From Planctomycetales bacterium (GTDB lineage: Bacteria > Planctomycetota > Phycisphaerae > SM23-33), in assembly GCA_030631125.1 (NCBI GenBank), contig DAOVLS010000121.1, positions 1-6,898 of the forward strand: DNA of 6,898 nucleotides. Direction: 5' to 3'. The translations under genes were made by a program, and so were the position numbers. Position 1 is the first letter of the stretch. The number at the start of each line of letters is the position of its first letter. Below, in pieces: positions 1 to 5,153 of the stretch. The notes beneath the pieces are model-generated. The model saw only the letters and a list, made by a program, of their open reading frames with translations. It did not search any database and was not told the origin of the DNA.

Positions 1-392
1 CCCATGTCCTTGACGAGTTTGAAGTCGCTTTTGACGGCGCGGATCCAGCCGGTAACTTGCGGGAACTCGAAGCCCAGTTCACGGCATTTATCGACGGCCT
101 GGCGGTCGCGTTTTGAGTAGAGGAAGAACTCGCAGGCGCGGATAAGCCCGCTGCCCCCGTTGAGTTTGTGCATCAGCGAGTAAATATCGACAATCTGCTG
201 CACTGTGTAAGGCGGGCGCGCCTGCTGACCGTCGCGGAAGGTCGTATCGGTTATCCAGACCTCGGCGGCGCGGTCTATCGGAACGGCCTGGCCGTCGAAC
301 GGAAGCCGGGGCAACTTGGTGTACGGAAAGATGTCGCGGAAAAGATTAGGTTCATCAACATCCTGAAGCGGGTATTTTGCGTTATCTGACAC
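1..392 (-). CDS. HMGL-like / 2-isopropylmalate synthase-family enzyme, N-terminal part (runs off left edge)
   Basis: About 130 codons of an acyltransferase of the DRE-TIM metallolyase (HMGL-like) superfamily, which includes 2-isopropylmalate, homocitrate and citramalate synthases. These condense acetyl-CoA with a 2-oxoacid in the cytoplasm. The signature DTTFRDGQQ is at residues 49-57; its Arg and Asp match the catalytic Arg and metal-binding Asp of the family. It is followed by ARPPYTVQQIV and a helix-rich stretch with RACEFFLYS. The start is GTG (392-390): AGGAG at 406-402 lies 9 nt upstream, and the nearby ATG (399-397) is out of frame. The ~45-residue leader before the signature (PNLFRDIFPY...) is longer than in classical LeuA and recalls an uncharacterised clade often labelled 2-isopropylmalate synthase. 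The substrate cannot be told from this part. The family is secure; the specific reaction is not. Confidence 0.85.
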   Translation of the reverse strand, partial: MSDNAKYPLQDVDEPNLFRDIFPYTKLPRLPFDGQAVPIDRAAEVWITDTTFRDGQQARPPYTVQQIVDIYSLMHKLNGGSGLIRACEFFLYSKRDRQAVDKCRELGFEFPQVTGWIRAVKSDFKLVKDM

Positions 393-432
393 TGCGCATA
401 TCTCCTTTCGGTTCGGGTTTCAGTTATCCAGG

Positions 433-455
433 GGATACATCCGGGAACTGTATCC
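433..455. promoter_or_regulatory. Dyad GGATAC-N11-GTATCC upstream of the HMGL-like gene
   Basis: Perfect 6-bp inverted arms at 433-438 and 450-455 flank an 11-nt centre. The dyad lies 41-63 nt upstream of the GTG start, at about the expected transcription start of the promoter candidate at 461-489. It could be an operator or a 5'-leader hairpin. No regulator is identified; a 6-bp dyad can arise by chance. Confidence 0.3.
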
Positions 456-460
456 GAAAC

Positions 461-489
461 ATGATAACGGATTTTGTAATCGAATGCAA
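461..489 (-). promoter_or_regulatory. Candidate sigma70-type promoter for the HMGL-like gene
   Basis: Reading the minus strand, TTGCAT (489-484) is followed after 17 nt by TATCAT (466-461). The -10 matches the consensus at 5 of 6 positions; the -35 matches only in TTG. Transcription would start near 454, giving a ~62-nt leader before the GTG start. This would make the gene independent of the kinase operon upstream, from which it is separated by the inverted repeat. Confidence 0.4.
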
Positions 490-497
490 ATGTAACA

Positions 498-640
498 GAT
501 AGGGACTTGGGACTTGGGATTAGGGACCAGGCAAAAACAGAAAAACGGAACCTGAAACCAATCAACCAGTCAATCAGTTTTGAGTTTCTGTTTTTTTCCG
601 TTTTTGCCTAATCCCAAGTCCCAAGTCCCTAGTCCCTATC
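498..640. repeat. Large imperfect inverted repeat of GGGAnnn heptads
   Basis: The left arm (498-548) holds four GGG runs at 502, 509, 516 and 523, spaced exactly 7 nt, then GGCAAAAAC and an A-rich, CGG-ending stretch. The right arm (about 591-640) is its complement: CCC runs at 613, 620, 627 and 634, also 7 nt apart, preceded by CCGTTTTTGCC. The ~45-nt centre is less symmetric. It begins 1 nt after the kinase stop codon and ends 8 nt before the HMGL promoter candidate. It could act as a bidirectional transcript-end structure or be a non-autonomous dispersed element. Each arm also fits a G3N4 x4 quadruplex pattern, on opposite strands. No ORF or transposase lies inside. Confidence 0.85.
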
Positions 641-641
641 T

Positions 642-1961
642 TTATACTATGTGCGCCGGTGCGCCGGGTTCGGTGATGAAGAACTCCGCCTGTTTCGCCG
701 GTTCGGGGAAATGCTGTTTATAGGTTTGTTCCCATGCGGCGCGGAATTCCTCGGCCTTGTCTTTGGTAATCATCGCCCATACGCTCCCGCCGAAGCCTGC
801 CCCGAAATAGGAGGCTGCGATTGCACCGAGTTGTCGGGCGGATTGCTGGAGAAAGTCGGTTTCGCCGATAAGGTTTTTCAGCCCCGTCCGCGCGCCTGCG
901 TGCGAGGCATCGACAAGTTCGCCGATTGCCTCGACGTTCCCTGCCGAGATGGCGTCGCCGACGGCGGGGATTATCTGCTGGTCCTCGCGGTAGAACTGCT
1001 CGAAGCGTCCGGGCAGGTCCAGACCGGCGTCCTCGTCGGTTGCGCCTTGTCTAATGGCGTCCATTGCGACGGAAAGTCCGTTTTCTCCGGCGTTGACGGT
1101 TACGTCTCGGAGGTTTTTGCATTGCGTACCGGCTGAGCGGTTATAGGCTTCAGCCGCTTTGCGCGCGCGGATTGAGGCGAGGTTGTATTTCTCCAGGGCC
1201 GGTCCCGTCTTGACGGCTTCGACGCCGGAGGACGCGATTACTATTTCCATTCCGGCGGGGAAAGGTATCTCGCGTTCGAATGCGGACGGGGCGAACGAGA
1301 ACTGCGAAAGCGTCCCCGGTTTGCAGCAGAGCATTGAGGTGTGGTCTTCGCTTCCGCCAAATGTTCCCACGCCGGCCTGTCCGGTGAGAGTTCCGAACGT
1401 GCCGCCCATTTCCACACAGCTGATGTAGTACGCCAGGTCGATGTTTGAGTGTATGTTGTGACGGTAAATTTCCGTCTCAGTCAGGCGGTTGATTTCGGAG
1501 ATGGCCAGGAAGACCGCGACTATCAGCGCGCTCGACGAACTCATCCCTGCTGCGATTGGCAGGTCGGAGATAAAGGCGATGTCAGCGCCGCGGAGGTCGC
1601 CGAAGTTGGCTGCCAGGCGGCGTCCGACCGTCGAGACGTGGTTGACCCAGTGTCCCGGTTCGTGCGGCGGGCTTTGGCCAAAGGCGAATTCCTGAATGTC
1701 GTCGAATGCCGGGCCTGCGGTGATGCGGATGATGTTGTCGTCCCGCCCGGCGGCGACCAGGCGGAAACCCTTTTGGACGGTCATAAGCAGGCTTCGCCCG
1801 CCGGCGTAATCGGTGTGTTTGCCGAGGAACTCGACCCGTCCGGGGACGAATGCGCCGACGGCTTCAGCATCGCGCGGAACGCCGAACCGTTCAGCCAGTA
1901 CACCGGAGGATCGCTGCATCAGCATATCTTCGCTGACAAGAAGGTCGTCCAGGCAAGGCAT
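642..1961 (-). CDS. Galactokinase-family GHMP sugar kinase
   Basis: A 439-residue GHMP-superfamily kinase, expected to transfer the ATP gamma-phosphate to the anomeric hydroxyl of a sugar. Using the frame opened by GTG at 1964 (one codon before the ATG), visible motifs are: sugar-binding signature PGRVEFLGKHTDYAGG at 41-56; ATP-binding LPIAAGMSSSSAL at 135-147; a GGSEDH segment at 203-208 whose Asp207 fits the catalytic base; and the C-terminal GAGFGGSVWAM at 388-398. Length suits galactokinases (about 380-450). I prefer ATG 1961, because GGAG lies 8 nt upstream and the codon overlaps the upstream TGA by one base (TGATG). Galactokinases normally have GEHTDY; here Glu is Lys. In known structures that Glu contacts the sugar C6 hydroxyl, so the substrate may differ from galactose. 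Coupling to the nucleotidyltransferase suggests a shared sugar-activation pathway. Confidence 0.9.
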   Translation of the reverse strand: MPCLDDLLVSEDMLMQRSSGVLAERFGVPRDAEAVGAFVPGRVEFLGKHTDYAGGRSLLMTVQKGFRLVAAGRDDNIIRITAGPAFDDIQEFAFGQSPPHEPGHWVNHVSTVGRRLAANFGDLRGADIAFISDLPIAAGMSSSSALIVAVFLAISEINRLTETEIYRHNIHSNIDLAYYISCVEMGGTFGTLTGQAGVGTFGGSEDHTSMLCCKPGTLSQFSFAPSAFEREIPFPAGMEIVIASSGVEAVKTGPALEKYNLASIRARKAAEAYNRSAGTQCKNLRDVTVNAGENGLSVAMDAIRQGATDEDAGLDLPGRFEQFYREDQQIIPAVGDAISAGNVEAIGELVDASHAGARTGLKNLIGETDFLQQSARQLGAIAASYFGAGFGGSVWAMITKDKAEEFRAAWEQTYKQHFPEPAKQAEFFITEPGAPAHIV

Positions 1962-2827
1962 CACATGTTCTCCGATTGGGCCGGTGCATCGAAGCGGACC
2001 TCATGGTCGGCCAGCAGTCGGCGGACAGATTCGATGTCGCCGCGTCCGGTCATGTCGAGGACGCCCTCGGTGCACTTGACGGCCTGGTAAGTAAGACCCA
2101 TCTGTTCGATTGTATATTGCACGGCTGTGGGTAGTTCGTACTCGCCGCGGACGGGGTTCGGCTCGATGGCGTCACATGCGTCGAAGATCTCGGCGGTGAA
2201 GCAGAAGCAGTTCATCGAGAGGTAGAGTTTTCCGTCGAGTGCGTAATCGTCGGGGTTGTCGGGCTTTTCGATGATCCTGCGGAGGCGACCTGACTGTTCG
2301 AAATCAATCACGGCGAATCGGCGGATACGCTCTGCCGGGATGTTGCTATTGGTGATCAGGGCTTCCCGCTCGAAGGCGACCGTCGCCGGCGCAGGTGCGG
2401 TTATCAGGGCGCCGATGGCAGCCGACGTATAGAAATTGTCGCAGTTGACGACGATGAAGGGTTTTCCGTCAGCCCACTGCCGGCCTGACGATACGGCGTG
2501 GGCTGTGCCGAGGGGTTCATCCTGAACGGCGAAGGAAATCCGGCCGTTGGGCAGGCTCTCGCCTACAGCCTCGTAGTAACTGCGAAGCGCCGACGTACCC
2601 GGCGCGACGACCAGGCAGAAATCCCGGATACCGGTGTCCATCAGCGCCTGGAGCGAGTAGTCCAGAAACGGCCTGCCCGCCCTGACGGTAATCAATCCCT
2701 TGGCGCCTTTGGCGGCGAGGTCGGCGGTGGCTGCGTCGAGTTTGACGCCATCGGCCTGCTTCTGCATCCGCGTGCCAAGCCCGCGCGCCAGTATCATCGC
2801 CTTATCCGTTGTAAGTTTCTCATTCAT
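1961..2827 (-). CDS. Sugar-1-phosphate nucleotidyltransferase-like protein
   Basis: A 288-residue member of the NTP_transferase family (RmlA/GalU type), which joins an NTP and a sugar-1-phosphate into an NDP-sugar. Counting from the ATG at 2827, motifs are: nucleotide-binding AMILARGLGTRM at 10-21; KGLITVRAGRPFLDY at 43-57; EPLGTAHAV at 104-112; the metal-binding-type NCDNFY at 128-133; IIEKP at 185-189; GEYELP at 228-233. The usual LAGGxGTR is LARGLGTR here, and ~20 residues separate it from the KGL segment that replaces the usual KP. The frame stays open to an ATG at 2908, but those 27 residues do not look like the family N-terminus and would leave 7 bp to the divergent gene. No clear Shine-Dalgarno precedes 2827, so the start is less sure. 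It overlaps the kinase by one base. Substrate unknown. Confidence 0.88.
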   Translation of the reverse strand: MNEKLTTDKAMILARGLGTRMQKQADGVKLDAATADLAAKGAKGLITVRAGRPFLDYSLQALMDTGIRDFCLVVAPGTSALRSYYEAVGESLPNGRISFAVQDEPLGTAHAVSSGRQWADGKPFIVVNCDNFYTSAAIGALITAPAPATVAFEREALITNSNIPAERIRRFAVIDFEQSGRLRRIIEKPDNPDDYALDGKLYLSMNCFCFTAEIFDACDAIEPNPVRGEYELPTAVQYTIEQMGLTYQAVKCTEGVLDMTGRGDIESVRRLLADHEVRFDAPAQSENM

Positions 2828-2915
2828 GGTTCGGGGAATGTAGCGGGACAGCACAGGTTTTTCAAGTGCGGATGCGAAACCTTGCGGGCTGTGGGGTGGA
2901 TGGTACATTATCTCC

Positions 2916-4028
2916 GTGAAGCGTTTACGTATTTGCCAATTGATTACCGAACTTCGACCGGCGGGCGCCGAGCGGTGCGTTTATGAACTGGCGCGCCGGC
3001 TGGACCGCAAACGGTTTGCCGTGCAGGTGGCTGCGCTTCGCGGTGGGGCGGTGGCCGACCGGCTCAAGCGGGCGGGCATCGGCGTTACCGTCCTGAACGT
3101 ACGCGGCAAGTTGGACGTCGTGAAGATAACCGGACTTGTGAAACTGCTCCGGCGTGAAAAAATCGACTTGCTCCATACGCATCTGTTCCACGCCGACCTG
3201 GCAGGGCGAATCGCAGCCCGGCTGGCCGGTGTGGCGAATCTGGTTCATACCGTCCACGTGGCGGAGGCACGCTTCAGGCCCTGGCAGTATGCCTGGGCGC
3301 GCGTAACGGCAAACTGGTGCGACCGCATAGTATGTGTCTCGCGGGCCGTCCGGGACCACCACGCACGAAAAGCGCACCTGCCGTCATGGCGATACAAAGT
3401 CATTTACAACGGTATCGATTCGGATGCCTACGCGCCGAATATGTCGCGGCGCGAAGAACTCCGCCGCCGGTGGGGCGTCGGCGACGATGAAATCCTCATG
3501 GCCTTCGTAGGCCGACTTGATTATCAGAAGAACCTGCCGATGTTGCTGGAGGCTGTTCGACGCCTCCGTCAAAGTCGCAGCGATATTCGTCTCGTCGTCG
3601 CCGGCGACGGTCCTGAAACGCTGATTCTTGAAAAATTTCTCCGCGAAGACAAACCTGGCCCGGTGATTTGGCTTGGTCGAACCGACGACGTTCCCGGCGT
3701 GCTTTCCGCTGCCGACATTTTCGTTCAGCCCAGCCGGTGGGAGGGGTTCGGTCTGGCGGCGGCTGAAGCAATGGCGGCGGGAGTGCCTGTAATCGCAACG
3801 AAAGTTCCGGGACTGACAGAGTTGATCGAAGACGGCGTAAGCGGATTACTGATCGATTCGGAAGATACGGACACGCTGGCAGCGGCGACAAATCAACTCG
3901 CCGACAATCGCAACGAGAGAGTCCGACTCGGTTCAGCAGGACAGAAACGAATAAAGGAACGATTTTCCATCGAAGCGAACATTACAGCGCACGAGAGACT
4001 TTACGAGAACGTTTGCTTCGACGGATAG
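2916..4028 (+). CDS. GT4-family glycosyltransferase
   Basis: A 370-residue retaining GT-B glycosyltransferase that transfers sugar from an NDP-sugar to a lipid- or glycan-linked acceptor, probably at the cytoplasmic membrane face. The N-terminal Rossmann half opens with RICQLITELRPAGAER (5-20) and contains LLHTHLFHADLAGRIAAR (85-102) and the linker IYNGID (163-168). The C-terminal half shows MAFVGRLDYQKNLPMLLEA (195-213), VVAGDGPE (227-234), and the donor-site E-x7-E motif Glu276...Glu284 in SRWEGFGLAAAEAMAAGVPV. Length is typical of GT4. There is no TM segment or signal peptide. The start is GTG; no Shine-Dalgarno is visible, but residue 5 onward is the expected first strand. The gene diverges from the nucleotidyltransferase across an 88-bp gap, so it might use that pathway's product. 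Donor and acceptor cannot be told. Confidence 0.93.
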   Translation: MKRLRICQLITELRPAGAERCVYELARRLDRKRFAVQVAALRGGAVADRLKRAGIGVTVLNVRGKLDVVKITGLVKLLRREKIDLLHTHLFHADLAGRIAARLAGVANLVHTVHVAEARFRPWQYAWARVTANWCDRIVCVSRAVRDHHARKAHLPSWRYKVIYNGIDSDAYAPNMSRREELRRRWGVGDDEILMAFVGRLDYQKNLPMLLEAVRRLRQSRSDIRLVVAGDGPETLILEKFLREDKPGPVIWLGRTDDVPGVLSAADIFVQPSRWEGFGLAAAEAMAAGVPVIATKVPGLTELIEDGVSGLLIDSEDTDTLAAATNQLADNRNERVRLGSAGQKRIKERFSIEANITAHERLYENVCFDG

Positions 4029-4038
4029 CTATCCGTCG
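4019..4038. repeat. 20-bp perfect palindrome over the glycosyltransferase stop codon
   Basis: CGACGGATAGCTATCCGTCG is its own reverse complement and contains the TAG stop (4026-4028). As RNA it forms an 8-bp stem with an AGCU loop. Only TCTTT follows, so it is a weak terminator at best. It may protect the transcript 3' end or be a protein-binding site. Confidence 0.6.
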
Positions 4039-4071
4039 TCTTTGCCAAACGATGTTTTTTCTCCCAGAGGT

Positions 4072-4122
4072 GTTTTTCCTGAAGCCCGCGAAAATGAAAA
4101 TCAGGAAAAACGAATTTTTTTT
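4072..4122 (+). terminator. Candidate intrinsic terminator after the glycosyltransferase gene
   Basis: GTTTTTCCTGA (4072-4082) and TCAGGAAAAAC (4101-4111) pair perfectly over 11 bp around an 18-nt loop. Three bases later comes a run of eight T (4115-4122). The order stem then T-tract fits termination of plus-strand transcripts. The stem is AT-rich and the loop long, which lowers confidence. It would insulate mraZ from the glycosyltransferase gene. Confidence 0.5.
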
Positions 4123-4223
4123 CATCGCAATATATTGTGTCCGGGATTTCGGGGGGTACGAATCTGTTGCGTATGGTCGGTTTTCGTTAGGTGTTATTAA
4201 ATAAGGATTAAATTTTTTTTTCC

Positions 4224-4252
4224 TTGGCGCGTCCCTGTCAGTGGTGTATTTT
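4224..4252 (+). promoter_or_regulatory. Candidate mraZ promoter
   Basis: TTGGCG (4224-4229) and TATTTT (4247-4252) are separated by 17 nt; each matches the sigma70 consensus at 4 of 6 positions. An A/T-rich tract with nine T (4213-4221) lies just upstream. Transcription would start near 4259, giving a ~32-nt leader with the mraZ Shine-Dalgarno. The three TCCC boxes at 4232-4266 overlie it. Confidence 0.35.
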
Positions 4253-4266
4253 CCCTGCCAATCCCA
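4232..4266 (-). promoter_or_regulatory. mraZ: Candidate MraZ operator (phased TCCC boxes)
   Basis: TCCCT at 4232, TCCCT at 4252 and TCCCA at 4262 lie exactly 20 and 10 nt apart. On the minus strand they read TGGGA-N5-AGGGA-N15-AGGGA. MraZ proteins are known to bind direct TGGG-type repeats with ~5-nt spacers upstream of their own gene. Here the array is inverted relative to the usual description and the second of four slots (4242) is degenerate. The position over the promoter candidate fits autorepression. The match is by eye only. Confidence 0.35.
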
Positions 4267-4290
4267 TTGAAGGGTGAAAGGAACCACGCA

Positions 4291-4764
4291 ATGGCGTTGT
4301 TTGTCGGCGAGTTCGATCAGACGATTGATGCTGCTAAGCACAGGCTCGCAATTCCTTTGGCATTGCGTGAGCAGATCGTTCTGGACGAGGATGGGAAAGA
4401 CTTTTATCTGATCCTTGGTCCGGACCGTCATTTGTGGCTTTACCCGGACCAGTATTATCGTCATCTGTTGGGGACTCTTCAGCGTAGCCCGATTCCCAGT
4501 CGGAAGAACCAGAAGGGCGATTTGCTGTTTGCGTTTGCGAGGGTTCTCAAGCCGGACTCACAGGGGCGTGTGGTGCTGCCCGAGAAGGCCATGCAGCGTG
4601 CGACTATTTCGGATCGCATAACGCTTATCGGCAAGGGCGACCACATCGAACTCTGGCCTACGGATGAGTGGGAGCGTTACGTCGAAGACGCTCTCGAGAG
4701 GTACAGCGAAGATGTTCTTGACGCCGGCGACGGGCTTTCGTCGAGCGGCGAGACTGACAAGTGA
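4291..4764 (+). CDS. mraZ: MraZ, transcriptional regulator of the division/cell-wall cluster
   Basis: A 157-residue MraZ, a DNA-binding protein of the SpoVT/AbrB fold with two tandem half-repeats that forms a ring-shaped oligomer and represses the cluster it heads. The first half-repeat is GEFDQTIDAAKHRLAIPLALR (6-26), where most MraZ have D-x-KGR-x-x-P. The second is VLKPDSQGRVVLPEKAM (85-101), which keeps the DxxGR form. The conserved C-terminal GKGDHIELWPTDEWERY is at 114-130. An acidic, Ser-rich tail follows (131-157), making it slightly longer than E. coli MraZ (152). The ATG at 4291 is chosen because AAAGGA (4277-4282) lies 8 nt upstream; the TTG at 4267 is inside the leader. It precedes rsmH as in most bacteria. 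Confidence 0.95.
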   Translation: MALFVGEFDQTIDAAKHRLAIPLALREQIVLDEDGKDFYLILGPDRHLWLYPDQYYRHLLGTLQRSPIPSRKNQKGDLLFAFARVLKPDSQGRVVLPEKAMQRATISDRITLIGKGDHIELWPTDEWERYVEDALERYSEDVLDAGDGLSSSGETDK

Positions 4765-4774
4765 AGACAGGGAG

Positions 4775-4863
4775 CGTCGGTGCAACATGGATGGGTTTGA
4801 TGCGCCGACGAATTACAGAGGCTCTCATTGAGAGTTTTCCAGGCCGCCGGGATTGCTGCCCGG
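4775..4863 (+). promoter_or_regulatory. Three consecutive short hairpins in the mraZ 3' spacer
   Basis: The 118-nt stretch between mraZ and the next ORF (4765-4882) holds: CGTCGGTGCA/TGCGCCGACG (4775-4784/4801-4810, 10 bp with one G-U, 16-nt loop); CTCTC/GAGAG (4822-4826/4830-4834) followed by TTTT; and CCGGG/CCCGG (4847-4851/4859-4863). The second has a small terminator-like form. This could be an attenuating or processing segment. I find no convincing coding frame here. Confidence 0.4.
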
Positions 4864-4882
4864 ATAAGGAAAGGATTTCAGC

Positions 4883-5128
4883 ATGCTCGTTTCCCAGCGA
4901 CAGGCAAGTGGCTCGTGTATGGAACACGGACGTTTTCGCACGACTCTTGCGGAACTCCAGCACCAGGGCGCTGCACCATCGAATTATCAGGATGGGCTTC
5001 GGCAGCGACTGTTGGTACTAGCGCAGCGTCTGGCGCGAGTTCAATCAATGGGAGATGAGTATGCCCGGGTGGCATTTTCCCGGCATGCCGAGGCTGCTTT
5101 GGCTGAGGATGCCGCGGTGGTCCGATAG
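4883..5128 (+). CDS. Small unrecognised protein between mraZ and rsmH
   Basis: An 81-codon ORF that I do not recognise. Support for it: AAAGGA (4870-4875) lies 7 nt before the ATG; an in-frame TAA at 4865-4867 rules out a longer form; codon use resembles the neighbours; and it ends 9 nt before the rsmH start. The product has no signal peptide or TM segment. Residues 1-35 are polar and Gln-rich; residues 36-80 (QDGLRQRLLVLAQRLARVQ onward) look like one or two amphipathic helices rich in Ala, Arg and Leu. rsmH has no Shine-Dalgarno and its start is buried in a hairpin that begins at this ORF's TAG, so translating this ORF may matter for rsmH expression whether or not the peptide has a role of its own. 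It could be a small division-related helical protein; no function is claimed. Confidence 0.6.
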   Translation: MLVSQRQASGSCMEHGRFRTTLAELQHQGAAPSNYQDGLRQRLLVLAQRLARVQSMGDEYARVAFSRHAEAALAEDAAVVR

Positions 5129-5153
5129 GCCGGCGTCATGGATGATGCCGGCC
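5128..5153 (+). promoter_or_regulatory. Hairpin enclosing the rsmH start codon
   Basis: GGCCGGCGTCA (5128-5138) pairs with TGATGCCGGCC (5143-5153): 11 bp including one G-U, with the tetraloop TGGA. The rsmH ATG (5138-5140) spans the top pair and the loop. The 5' arm starts at the last base of the preceding TAG. A ribosome ending the small ORF would open the stem, so it fits termination-reinitiation coupling. Confidence 0.55.

Noticed and set aside
275..565. Minus-strand ORF of 96 codons over the inverted repeat and HMGL start
   Set aside because: It runs through the repeat and promoter region and lies in a different frame from the HMGL-like coding region, which has a Shine-Dalgarno and a family signature.
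651..1136. Plus-strand ORF of 161 codons opposite the kinase gene
   Set aside because: Antisense shadow of a gene with clear GHMP motifs; the translation shows no domain and arises from GC-rich codon structure.
1449..2090. Plus-strand ORF of 213 codons opposite the kinase/nucleotidyltransferase junction
   Set aside because: Spans two well-supported genes on the other strand and shows no recognisable family.
2882..2911. TTGCGG-N18-CATTAT as a promoter for the glycosyltransferase
   Set aside because: Weak -35 and -10 matches, and the -10 would end only 4 nt before the start codon.
4128..4137. CAATATATTG palindrome in the AT-rich gap
   Set aside because: A 10-bp AT palindrome in an AT-rich stretch is expected by chance and has no supporting context.
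4013..4204. 63-codon plus-strand ORF after the glycosyltransferase
   Set aside because: Starts inside the glycosyltransferase, crosses the palindrome and terminator candidate, has an AT-driven Phe/Lys/Ile composition and no Shine-Dalgarno.
3982..4464. 160-codon minus-strand ORF across the mraZ upstream region
   Set aside because: Overlaps the ends of two strong plus-strand genes and their regulatory gap; the translation has no recognisable domain.
4761..5021. 86-codon ORF overlapping the mraZ stop (GTGA)
   Set aside because: The junction looks like coupling, but the translation is Cys/Trp/Arg-rich with no clear pattern, and it conflicts with the better supported ORF at 4883-5128.
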